NCBI GenBank assembly: GCA_034766995.1
Contig: CM068314.1
Location: 35,838,208 to 35,902,207, forward strand
Direction: 5' to 3'
From: Acanthacorydalis orientalis
Taxonomy: Eukaryota > Arthropoda > Insecta > Megaloptera > Corydalidae
DNA: 64,000 bases
In this document: positions 35,243-47,018 of the stretch, in pieces
Numbering within the stretch: position 1 is the stretch's first letter
Layout: every line of letters starts with the position of its first letter
Position numbers and translations under genes: made by a program
Notes under the pieces: model-generated
What the model saw: only the letters and a program-made list of their open reading frames with translations
Databases searched by the model: none
Told to the model about the DNA's origin: nothing

Positions 35243-36353
35243 AGAGCCGTGAGCATCTGTTTTGGTATTCTATAATTATATAAGATATAGGAGTAAAGAA
35301 CTAATATAGAAAAATGATAATTTTCTTAACCTACAGTAGACTCCCTCCTAATCATGTATTTGAATAATTATTACAAAAAATGGATATTCTATATAAGTAA
35401 AATTAATAAAGTTCCAAGTTAAAATTCTGGTTTTTGTAAAATATATAACTTCATTTTAAGCAATGTTGTAATGAACATCAATTTTAAAATATTTAATAAT
35501 GTGTATATTGAGATTTGTACCATATTATTTCAATAAATATTATTTTACAAAATAAGCATGTACTCAATAAGTGTTACTTATTATATAAAATGTACAATTA
35601 CAAATATAAATTCTCTATTATACTATAAAATAAGCACAGTGTTTTATATTAAAGTTACCATAAAAAATTCAAATACATGAAAAGTGGTGTGCTTCATTTT
35701 CAAAAAATTATATATATATATATATATGTTAGTCTACAAAGAATTATCTTACAAGTTTTAAAATAACTTGTACTCTAGATATGAATTCTACAATCATATT
35801 GCGCAAAAAATACATATTAATCAGCGTTGTACAAAAGACCTTGTTCCAAGTTCATATATTTATGTAATACAATTTATAGGTGTGGTGGCGGGTGGAAGGT
35901 AAGCGCTGCCGTGTGCTATTCAGTCAGAAAATTATGTTTTTGCCAAGTGACGGCCTTGGCATTAAACTGTCGTGTACACACATTAGTCAGTGCGCTTCTC
36001 ATCATTATGATCAATAATTACTGTCAAATACGTATCTAAACAGGAGCGACTTTTATTGATACATTAACATAATTTATTTTATATTTATGTGTAATTAGAT
36101 CATTTCTATTTACATATTTGGTATTAGTAAAAATTCAATATTTTGAAAAATTATGCAACTTATTATGTACTTATTGTATAGTTCACAGATTTGTTCATTC
36201 GAAATAGCAATACCAGTACTGAGAAAAAACTTACAAAATAAATTATAAGAAAGACCATAAAGTACAAATAGATATTATTTATACTATTAGTCCAAGTATC
36301 ACACAAACATTTTTTTAATGAATATTTAAACTTAATGAATATTTATTTACTTG
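35243..36353. other. mostly AT-rich spacer
   Basis: A short GC-richer patch at 35870-36000 contains a 70-codon frame (35827-36039, +) without a recognised domain. Its start is not an ATG. Otherwise nothing. Confidence 0.5.
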
Positions 36354-36375
36354 TATATATATATATATATATAAA

Positions 36376-36449
<74 letters not shown>
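36354..36449. repeat. interrupted (TA)n microsatellite
   Basis: TA array with AAATC and TTTA interruptions. Confidence 0.96.
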
Positions 36450-36451
<2 letters not shown>

Positions 36452-36757
36452 GTATGTTTGTATATGTATGAAATGATCTGAATTTGTATATAATAAATAC
36501 TTCCAAGAAAAATGATAAAACGATTTCACGGACTTTGTTGTTTATTATAATTTTGTTCGTTATTTCAATCTAAGGTCATCCTAAAAAGCACTATTTATTT
36601 TACACTACCTTGAAGTTAATTCTGCTACTTTTTTCCAATACTTCGTATTCAAAACAGTATATAAATTGTTATCGAAACATCTTATCATTATTTATTTAAA
36701 GACAAACATATCGACAATAGAGTTTATTCATAGATGGAAATGCAGCTTATTATTACA

Positions 36758-37660
36758 TCAGGTAACCAAGATAGTTCTGTCGTTTCTGAATCGAGAAAAA
36801 AACTCTTATGCATTTTTTACATAAAATAACTTTACTCCTCAAAATATCCACCTTCGCATTGAACAACCCTTTTCCAGCGAGAAGATAATTTATAAATTCC
36901 ATTTTTATAAAACTGATCATTATTATTTTCAAAAAATGTAGACACCTCCATTTTTAATTCTTCTTCATTATTAAACTGTTAATCACGCATATAATTGTCA
37001 ACAGATAAAAATAGGTGACATTGTGGTGTTAACTTTCCTTTAGGACTTTGTGGGACAAGATCGCTTAATGAAAACCAATGGTGAGTACGGTTGTAGTTGG
37101 AATAAATAATCCATTTGTCAGTGGTCAAAATTTGATTCACAAAATTCTCTGATTTTAGTTGTGAAATAAGAGATGTACAGATTGTAATTCGTTATTGAGA
37201 GTTTGGTATTCGTGTGGTACCCATTTCCTTAATTTCCACCTCTTTCCTATTTTGTGTAAATGCTTCCGTATTGTTTCGTCACTTACTTTAAACAATTCTG
37301 CAATTTCTTGACACGTTAAACCCTGATTCATCCCCGGCAGAATATTTTTTAAACCATCTCTGGCCCGTTCTTAGTGTAACTGTCTTTTTTCCAAGCGCAA
37401 TTCAAATTTTTTTGCAGTTTCTGTAGCATTAGTCCCAAGTTTCAATTCATAAAGCAATATTCATAACGCACGTATTATACTATTTTCTACAGACATTTTT
37501 AAGGGTTAGAATTATTTTTCAAATTAAAGTGAACAGTTCGAGAATCATTTAAACACATGCTAATATAACTGATAAACAATTCATGGAATTGTTCTGATAA
37601 CAAGTGTAAACAATTCTTGGAATTATTACGTTATAACAACGACAGAATTTTATTGGTTAC

Positions 37661-37664
<4 letters not shown>
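36758..37664 (-). mobile_element. 907-bp mariner-like deletion derivative with both ends
   Basis: Left end TCAGGTAACCAAGATAG and right end (reverse complement) TTAGGTAACCAATAAAATTC share GGTAACCAA and TTCTGTCGTT. The right end adjoins TA and a TA array. These termini differ from the other mariners here. The interior keeps the transposase N-terminus, the first catalytic block and the C-terminus, but lacks the middle with the second and third catalytic residues. Confidence 0.85.
36832..37496 (-). pseudogene. mariner-like transposase, catalytic core deleted
   Basis: ATG at 37496 starts MSVENSIIRAL; a stop soon follows. ELKLGTNATETAKKF matches the first helix-turn-helix. EIAELFKVSDETIRKHLHKI is the second (around 37270-37330). 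RKWVPHEYQTLNN is the linker. LTTDKWIIYSN, with the first catalytic Asp, lies around 37095-37125 in another frame. The sequence then jumps to NDQFYKNGIYKLSSRWKRVV, the transposase C-terminus. Several hundred coding bases and two catalytic residues are gone. Confidence 0.82.
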
Positions 37665-37708
<44 letters not shown>

Positions 37709-37710
37709 TA
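37663..37710. repeat. (TA)n microsatellite abutting a mariner end
   Basis: TA array with one CACA break, starting at the right terminus of the mariner derivative. Confidence 0.96.
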
Positions 37711-39526
37711 TATATTATACCTTTTATGATATAAACATGTTTTTAAGGACGACCTTAAGTGTATCACAATAATAAATCATAACTTAATTATTTTTTTTAA
37801 TAATTTCACAGTTTTTTATTGGTGAGTAACCTATATCGTAAACTTATATTGATAAGTTTGGCACATTAGTTAAATAAGAGCGAAAATTTAAATAATCGTG
37901 TATAATTTATATATCATGTACAATCGAATTCTTTCAACAGATCCTCATACAAAATAAAAATAAATATTTTTTTAATTCATGATACACTAATCTTATTTGA
38001 GTAGTGACAGCAAATTGATGCTATTACTATTAGTTCTTTGAGGTAACATCGTTGTAATAAAAAAAAATAAAGTGAGTTTGTACTTTTTTAATATTCATTC
38101 GTTTAATGTTTATTACATTCATTTTTAATAATACCGAGATTTTTTTAACAATATTGTTCATAATCATATTTTCACACAATACACGTGTTTTAAAAAAAAT
38201 ATTCAGTAATAAATTAATATCACATCGAATAAATATTAGTCTAAATTTTAAACGGAATATTTTTTTCTATATACTTGAATAACTTTAACAATTTAATAAT
38301 TAATAATTCTGACCTATCTATAAAGAAATTCAAAAAATACAAACATACTTCAATACTATATAACCATAATATTGAAATATATTTTGAATTAAATCTCATT
38401 ATATTCATAATAAAATTGATTATCTATCATATATTTTTGCACATAAAACAGTCTTAATAACAATCTTAGCATTTTTCTAAATAATTTTAAAAAGATAAAA
38501 GGTAATTTATGTAATAATTGGAGCATTACTGATATAATTTTATGATATATTCTATCATACGAGTATATCTTTTCACCTTGTAAAAAGGAAACATATAGTG
38601 AAAATTAATATCGACATAATAATTAAACCAGAAAATTTAAAAACTACTATTTAACATTCACTTATACATAGATTATAAAATCAATAAAATTTTATAATTT
38701 TTTACCTTGAACCCTTCCTTTTTGCAATTATTTTGAAAAGTGAAATGTAATATTAATTAAAAATAGATATTTGTTATTAAAGTGAGGTTTCCGTCAAACA
38801 TTTATCTTTAAAAATCCATTCTCTTATAATTTACCTTTTTGAAAGTAACAACAAAATGTTTGAATTAACTACTTAAAAACAATATTGTGGAAAAAGATTA
38901 ATTGAAATGAATATTACTTACTTCAATTTAAGTTTCTAAATGAAACATTTTCCAATTTGTAAAGCATTAAAAATCATATATGAAAAATTTAAAAACAGTT
39001 TCTTTCAAAAATTGGAATAGAAAAGGGTTTGAAAATTAATTATTTTACATAACATGAAAAAATAAACATAGAAACAAATGAAAATATATAAAAGAATATG
39101 AAAAGTAGCAACTTAGAAAAACACAGAGACAATAAAAGCATTGCCGAGAAATGTAAACAAAAAAAGATGGACTTGCAACAAAAAAATCTAGTGAATTAAT
39201 ATCATGGATCGAAAAAAAAATAATGGTACAAAATAGTAAAAGAATGTTGAAAAACATCGAATAAAACGCACAGGAGATTAGTAAATTAAGATAATTGGAT
39301 AAATGTTTATCTAAAAGTTTAAAATAAAATAGACTTCAACGGTTTGCAGAAAAAAGAACAGCATATATTAACACCTAGATAAGAAAATACTTAATAGAAG
39401 GGATTTGAAGTTTCACAAATGAAAAAAAAAGTTTTAATACAATGGCTTGTTTTTTTTCTTTCTGAAACTAGCTCATAGTGCTAGAATATCAATAATTAAT
39501 TAAATATAAAATTTTAACTAATAAGA

Positions 39527-39529
<3 letters not shown>
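37711..39529. other. AT-rich spacer
   Basis: No gene recognised. Frames here are short and have AT-noise composition. Confidence 0.6.

Positions 39530-39579
<50 letters not shown>
39530..39579. repeat. (TA)n microsatellite
   Basis: About 24 units. Confidence 0.97.
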
Positions 39580-39582
<3 letters not shown>

Positions 39583-39824
39583 TACATTTTAATTAAATAT
39601 TAACATCAAACAAGGAAAAACATTAAAAAAATAAGTTAAATGTTATGGTAAAACTTTTATATGAAATCTAAATAGAACTGATTCAAAGCACGAATGTTTT
39701 ATTATTGATTGTAGACGTCTATATTAAGTTTTACTGATGAATATCTTGCGATTCAATATGCTTGTTGACATTTAAGTAAAATTGAATAAAACAATTTAGA
39801 TCGGTGTCTATATTTTCCTGTACT

Positions 39825-40075
39825 CACAGTGACATGTCTCTACAAAGAACGTTGACGTCACTTATGATGAGGCAGTAGGTGGTGGCGTAGAACAGTTTCA
39901 AACAAGGGAGGGAGTAGTCATATGGCGATGTGTCAGGTGCAACCTCGAGACTTGGCCGTGATCGGATCGCAATTCGCCTAGCCATATTAACCTCTGCCTA
40001 ACCTTTCTAGCAACAACAAGGTCTCTGTCGTCTAGATCATACGTGCATAACAGCGGTATTTAATAGCTAGTCATA
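39825..40075. other. CpG-retaining island with a CRE-like site
   Basis: A GC-richer patch with a perfect TGACGTCA at 39853-39860 and CTCGAGACTTGG near 39944. No convincing reading frame. It could be an enhancer or promoter. Confidence 0.3.
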
Positions 40076-40297
40076 CGCATCTTTTGTTAACAACGGATGT
40101 AAACAGTTAAAAAAGTATTGCGATGTTAATTGAATAAAAACAATTCAATACCGCCAGCAATTTAATGTATTCGAACAGGCTGTATAAATAAAAATATAGT
40201 ATTTATCGACCCTAGACTAAAATGAAAATACCTGGCTCATTTTTAACAAGCAGTTTGTGAGGAAAGCAATATTGTATGGCAATCTATATGGCCGCTT

Positions 40298-40533
40298 GGG
40301 ACTCCCAGAAACTTAAAATTTTCCCGGCTAGAAAGAGGTTTAGGTCGAATGAAGAGGCGATGCAAACGACTATTTTGAGGACTTCGAAGAAGCTCATTTG
40401 CAGAAAAGAATCTTGAAACTAGAGAAACGTTGGGGAAAGTGCATTGAACTTCGAGAGGATTATATCGAAAAATAATAAACACTTTGAAACTGAAGATGTC
40501 GTCTCTAATAAACCAAGTTACTTTCAAGTCACC
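40298..40533 (+). mobile_element. mauritiana-type mariner 3' fragment
   Basis: Aligns with the end of the copy at 18600-19718. Coding pieces KRFRSNEEAMQTT and LEKRWGKCIELREDYIEK lie in shifted frames (about 40330-40471). They are followed by the terminus ACCAAGTTACTTTCAAGTC at 40512-40533. Only the last 60 or so codons of the transposase are present. It lies about 20 bases from a TA array. Confidence 0.8.
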
Positions 40534-40552
40534 TCTCCCTCTCCTTCTCTCT

Positions 40553-40553
<1 letters not shown>

Positions 40554-40611
<58 letters not shown>
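40554..40611. repeat. (TA)n microsatellite
   Basis: About 28 units. Confidence 0.97.
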
Positions 40612-41632
<1,021 letters not shown>

Positions 41633-41934
41633 GAATAGAAATAATAATTTAATAAGAAAGTTCGTTATCTAATATTTTTATGCGAGAATATTTTATTATT
41701 AAAATGTTTTACAAAAAAATTCAAATTATTAATCCGTTGTTAAGAACCAATATTTTCTATACCGAAATGAAATTTCATTAACGTGATCGTGTTATTTCAT
41801 TAATAAAATTATTGAGAACACCACACGCAATCCTATATATTATACATTTACGAATTAATCTATAATAAACGTATCGATATCAATCGATAACGTCATTCTT
41901 TATAGTCGCGAATAATGTTTCATGTATTATTTTG

Positions 41935-42129
41935 AGCATCACTGTTCGTGATTGTTCAGTACCAGCAAGAGGGAAGCGGGACGTTCGGTGCGCTACTGAA
42001 ATAAAACAAGGTCAAGTTTAGCAAGGTCGCGCCGGAGTGTATACTGATATCAGAGTACACTGCACGACGCTGAGTGGGGGAAGTATTGACTAGTCGCGGA
42101 GAAGTAGGGGAATAATACACGCGGTACGA
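41935..42129. promoter_or_regulatory. CpG-retaining GC-rich island upstream of a short ORF
   Basis: Contains GGTCAAG and AAGGTCGCGC phrases, many CpGs and no repeats. The position directly upstream of the ATG at 42130 suggests a promoter/5' UTR, but no core promoter motif is decisive. Confidence 0.3.
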
Positions 42130-42249
42130 ATGGAGGAGGAAAAGGGGGACGGACTGCGATGTACGTTAGATGGGGAAAACCATGTGCACAATAACTACTC
42201 TTCCACAACCCTCGTGGGACAGGGTCATCCCCTTGGTAATGACATGTAG
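42130..42249 (+). CDS. 39-codon ORF or candidate first exon, unknown product
   Basis: ATG at 42130 (context ACGAATGG) opens MEEEKGDGLRCTLDG and continues with balanced amino-acid use to a TAG at 42247-42249. A possible splice donor, TTG|GTAATG, occurs near 42236, so the real exon could end there. Base composition is much less AT-rich than the flanks. No domain or family recognised, and no downstream exon seen. Confidence 0.25.
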   Translation: MEEEKGDGLRCTLDGENHVHNNYSSTTLVGQGHPLGNDM

Positions 42250-42534
42250 GTGTTATTGGGGTTGTTTATTGTTGTAAGAACAAAGAATTTATTCATATAT
42301 TTTGCATTTATTAAGTTACAATTGCAATGGCACAGTTAAAATGTATTCATGTTTTTTACACAAATAATAAATAATTGTGAAATAATGCAACTCATACCTT
42401 AAAAAGACCTGTAACTGAATAACATATAAAAGATACAGTTGTATTGTTCTTTTATTTTTTTAATTTTAATTATAATACAAATAATTAGAAATCAGGTACT
42501 GTGCAAATATTCATATTAAAACATATATATTCAG

Positions 42535-42658
<124 letters not shown>

Positions 42659-42739
42659 TCTATTGAGCACTAAGCTACAAGACTTCTTTATCTTAGATTT
42701 TTCCATACCTGGCGCTTTGAAGATAAAAGCATTGTCATT

Positions 42740-42850
42740 CAATAAAGCATCAGTGAATTATTTATTGAAAATCGTTGACTTGATATTTTTGTGGTTTGTA
42801 AGAAGAGAGAATAATTCATTTGTGAAAGTGAACTATGTCTGTTTTGTTAA
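42740..42850 (-). repeat. foldback repeat family, copy
   Basis: CAGTGAATTATTTATTGAAA, CGTTGACTTGATATTTTTG, GTGGTTTGTAAG and AATTCATTTGTGAAAGTGAA align in order with the reverse complement of 11065-11200 and with 23990-24090. Confidence 0.5.
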
Positions 42851-42854
42851 TAGT

Positions 42855-43674
42855 ACTATTATAATCACTCCGAAAGAGTTAAGGAAAGTAATTGAGAATA
42901 AGGAAAACTATTAAAGCAAATTGAAATAAAACGAGTAGAAATCGAAAGATGTTTATTTGAGTCAACTTATTACCAAGGACAAATCGTTCACTGAGAAATT
43001 TGACACAATGATAAAAATGGGATAGAAGTTCATTTAAACAAAATGCGTCAAATTTTAAATAAAAATATCATTAAAAGGAAACTATTAATGCATTCTATTT
43101 AACCTCGATTATAGACATAAATCATGATTCTTAAGGATCAAAACAATCTAAAGAGTTCAAATGTTACAAAGAAGTACGAAAATATGTATGTTTAGAATAA
43201 CAAAAAAATATAAATAAAAAACAGAACGGATACAAAAACAAACAACACTTATTGACACAGTAAGAAGAGTATTTTTTATAATATAAATGGAAGGAATATA
43301 CGACATGAACAGAAAAAAAAGATAAAAAACCACAAGGTGTTTAAAATATAAAAAAAAATGTGTTCGAAATGTGTGGAAAAGAAAATTAGTGGATTGCTTA
43401 TTTCTGAAAAATTAGAAAATTACTACTTTTTCAATGGATAGTTAGAATGGATATTCAAAGAGTAAAGAAGATGACCATAATTCTAGTATATGTATAACAT
43501 AAATTTGCAAAATTCAAGTTTATAATAATGCTTTTTCTTTTTACTTTTTATGTTGATTTAATGGATATAAAATTCGTTTTTATAAAAGCACAGTTAAATA
43601 AATTTTTAATCATTTTTAAGAATAAAATTCAAGTAAGAATTTTTTTAATGTTCACTAGCTAATGAGGGTGTTAT
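42855..43674. other. AT-rich spacer
   Basis: No gene recognised. Confidence 0.6.
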
Positions 43675-43795
43675 TTTCACAAATAAATTTTTATTTTTCC
43701 ACAAATCAGACAGGTCATTTCTAATCGAAAACGTTCAATAATTAATCATTGGTTACTTTAATTCTTGCTTACGCGCATTTATTTAGTAATAACAT
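43675..43795 (+). repeat. foldback repeat family, copy
   Basis: TTCACAAATAAATTTTTATT, TTTCCACAAATCA, GTTCAATAATTAATCATTGG, TTCTTGCTTACGCGCATTTA. Same module order as the copies at 11 and 32.6 kb, and opposite orientation to the copy 0.9 kb upstream. Confidence 0.5.
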
Positions 43796-44422
43796 ATCTT
43801 CTTTAAAGGCACAGAAAACTTATAAAGAAGTGAAAATTCATGTTCAAAACTGAATTTAATCGTAGAAACTATATTTATGAAATCATTATAGTAAATATTT
43901 TATACTATACAAAAATTATCATTTGTAAAACTACACTATTTTGAAATGTAAACAATTTATCATGTTATCAGAAACTGCTGTAAAATATTAACAAATATTG
44001 ATTAAAATGTTTTTTACTAATTATAATTAATAATTATAATGTCATTTATTATTCATACATTTTTTATTTAAAATTTGGTATTTTTCTGTTAAAAATAAAC
44101 AAAACAAATAAATATGAGATTTATAAACAAGTTAATGCCAAATATACACACATTTCTTGAACATTTTTTACATAACATAACAGATTATTTGAGGAAAATA
44201 TTGTTAATCATATGAAATGCAGTGTTACTGATGCATACGTAAAATATTAAACAAACTTTTAATGCTAAATAAAATAAAATATTTTTATAAACATCAATTT
44301 TCATTTTTAATGCCATGTTCATAAAACTAACAATTTCAATAGTCAAGGTAATATGACGAAAATTACAGAGGACAAAGATCTCTAATTTATTTTTTAATGT
44401 ATTATATACAATTCGCATGTTT

Positions 44423-44649
44423 TTTGTTAGTTTTATGATTAGCATCTTTTTTTCCAATTAAAAATCCGTAAAAAAATTATTATAACAACAAGGACATATT
44501 TTGCTAATTTCAAACGTAATAATGTGATAAAAGCGTTAGGAAAACGATTATTTTTGCATCTGAATACAAATGTGTACAATCGAATCATCTTTATTACATA
44601 ATACTGATGTGAAAAAAGCATTTCTGTAGAAATAAATCACATTTATAGA
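44423..44649. repeat. 227-bp direct duplication, copy 1
   Basis: Near-identical to 45338-45567, from TTTGTTAGTTTTATGATTAG to CACATTTATAGA, with only a few substitutions and a 3-base indel. Copies lie about 0.9 kb apart in direct orientation. No inverted termini or coding motifs recognised. Confidence 0.95.
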
Positions 44650-44809
44650 AATTAAAATATTTCAAAACATTTCTTTAATATGGTATATTAACATTTACTT
44701 CTCAGAACTTTATAGTAAGTTATAAATATCCACATAAATAATTAGTCTAAAAATAGCTACTTATTATACTACACATACTTAATATTTTAATCATATTACA
44801 TGTACCTTT

Positions 44810-44814
<5 letters not shown>

Positions 44815-44892
<78 letters not shown>
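44815..44892. repeat. (TA)n microsatellite
   Basis: TA array with one GTT break at 44851. Confidence 0.97.
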
Positions 44893-44895
<3 letters not shown>

Positions 44896-45002
44896 CGTTA
44901 ATGTTAATTTTCATACACAACCCTTTCAACAATCAAGGTTGCAACGAACACGGAAAGGTTACAAGGGATCGAAAATGTGATACATGTTATAGTTAACTTT
45001 CA

Positions 45003-45005
<3 letters not shown>

Positions 45006-45056
<51 letters not shown>
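45006..45056. repeat. (TA)n microsatellite
   Basis: About 25 units, between the two duplication copies. Confidence 0.97.
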
Positions 45057-45059
<3 letters not shown>

Positions 45060-45337
45060 AAATGTACTATTCCTATTATGAAAATTTAAACTTTTATTCA
45101 AATTATATTTTAAGTTATTTAAAGAGATTCTAAAATAATTAGAGCTCACAAAGAATATACAATTATAATTTAGTTTTCAATTCAATGTTAGTAAAATACA
45201 CAAACAAATGTCACAATTAAATGTAGATAGATGTATTTGGTATTGGAAAAATATGAAGAAAAACATATGTAGTATATATGAAAAGTAAGTGATTTATTAT
45301 CTCTCTTATTAATCTGTCAACCTTTTACGTTGATACG

Positions 45338-45567
45338 TTTGTTAGTTTTATGATTAGCATCTTTTTTTTCTATTAAAAATCCGCAAAAAAATTATTATAA
45401 CAACAAGGACATATTTTGCTAATTTCAAACGTAATAATGTGATAGAAGCGTTAGGAAAACGATCATTTTTGCATCTGAATACAAATGTTGTATACAATCG
45501 AATCATCTTTATTACATAATACTAATGTGAAAAAAGCATTTCTGTAGAAATAAATCACATTTATAGA
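45338..45567. repeat. 227-bp direct duplication, copy 2
   Basis: Partner of 44423-44649. Differences include TTCTATTAAA for TTCCAATTAAA, GATAGAAG for GATAAAAG, and an inserted TTG/TA around 45488. Confidence 0.95.
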
Positions 45568-46455
45568 TTTTTTCAGATTTATTACAATTTTTAGAATTGT
45601 TTCTTCAAAAAGTAAATATTCATTAATAATAATAGTTATTTTTCTTATTAAATACATTATTATAGAATCAATATATCGCTACATAGTTTTTATTGTACGT
45701 AATAATATCGAATAATAAAATAGATGTTCTCGAAAATGAAAACGGAAAACTCTGATATAATATAAAAACATCTAACGTGAGTTTTTAATATTTAATCTTT
45801 ACTATTCATACAACGTATTTCAATGCGCTATTGTAATTCAAATATATGCTTTACTGTGATTATTGTACTAATATCACCCCATCTCCCTTCCATACTCTGT
45901 CACTGTATATTGAGACTTTTTTTGATGCCATATATTACTCTTCTGTTTTTTGTTATTTTTTTGTTAAAAAGGTTGAATTGAAAGTAACTAATTCACATAT
46001 CAGTGAAACATACAAGTAATCAAATACGTATTTAGCGTATTTTATCTTTATTATATAATTCTTACTATTGGTTATTTTAATGTGTTTTTTCCGCTAATAT
46101 TTAATAAAAGCCATTTATATTTTATGTGTTAGAAGTAATAAAATGTGATAAATAATATTTAAAACATGTTTTCATATATTTTTATTAATTTTTTTTTCAG
46201 AATTTTATTTCATATTATGATTAAAGTATTATAAGTAATTCATTGGATACTTTTTAGTAAAATATACACATTTCTAGAAAGGTTATTTATTTAAAATACA
46301 AATGTTTGAAATGTGACCGAATAACTGACATGTTAGAGAAGTTATCAGGAAACGAGGCTTGAGCGGCCGAAGTCAATTCAGAAGAAGTGCACATTCTGGA
46401 AAATTAGAAAACGAATTCGATGAATATTTACCCAGTATCAGTAAAATTTTCTTAT
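45568..46455. other. AT-rich spacer
   Basis: No gene or repeat recognised. Confidence 0.6.
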
Positions 46456-46457
46456 TA

Positions 46458-47016
46458 TTAGGTTAGTAGAAAAATAATTGCGGTTTATGACATTGAAATT
46501 CATACACATTTTAATTTTTTTTGATTTTTCTAACTGTTATAAGTGATCCAGAACTGTTTGATGACTAACGCTTAATTTTTGTGTAAGCTCTCGAATTGTT
46601 GTGCGTGGTTCTGATTCAACTAACGCTTTCAGTTGGTCGTTATGAACTGAAGAAAAACGCCCGCGACCTTTTTCACCATCAAGGCTCTCGTCCCCAGCAC
46701 GAATTTTTGGCACCGTACTTCCTTAACAGTACTCACACCAAAATCATCGTTTAGTTTATGAGAAGTTTCTGATGTTTTACCACCCGTTTTGAACTTACGC
46801 AAAAAATTGCTCTTATTTGCTTCTTTTTCATCTTTAATTCAATAGACCAATTTGAAGAAAAATTAATAATAAAACTAAAGTCGATGTTACCAAAATACAC
46901 CGAAAAATGGACTTTAAAATGATATTAACATGAAGATAATGAAATGACTTTCATTGAAAAAAATTAAAGTTAGAATTCAGAAAACGAAAACCGCAATTAT
47001 TTTCCTGCCAAACCAA
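46458..47016 (-). mobile_element. 559-bp mariner deletion derivative (MITE-like)
   Basis: Left TTAGGTTAGTAGAAAAATAA and right TTTCCTGCCAAACCAA are mariner inverted repeats flanked by TA (46456-46457 and 47017-47018). Inside, about 55 bases of the 3' end are joined to the N-terminal coding part. The junction corresponds to about 57747 of the 1212-bp copy and is nearly the same as in the 537-bp copy at 8778-9314. Confidence 0.9.
46540..46831 (-). pseudogene. mariner transposase N-terminus, frameshifted
   Basis: Start at ATG 46831. Recognisable parts are the KLNDDFGVSTVKE-type first helix-turn-helix segment, AGDESLDGEKGRGRF (hinge, near 46660-46700) and the second helix-turn-helix around 46560-46610. 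Compared with the 8845-9126 copy it has a small deletion removing the MQW(W/C)F block, which shifts frame. No catalytic domain. Confidence 0.8.
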
Positions 47017-47018
47017 TA

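Noticed and set aside
33950..38960. Similarity between 33990-34040 and 38920-38965 (an ACTTACTTCAA..TTTTAAACGAAA-like phrase) as another repeat family.
   Set aside because: The match is short and AT-rich. Without alignment statistics it cannot be separated from chance.
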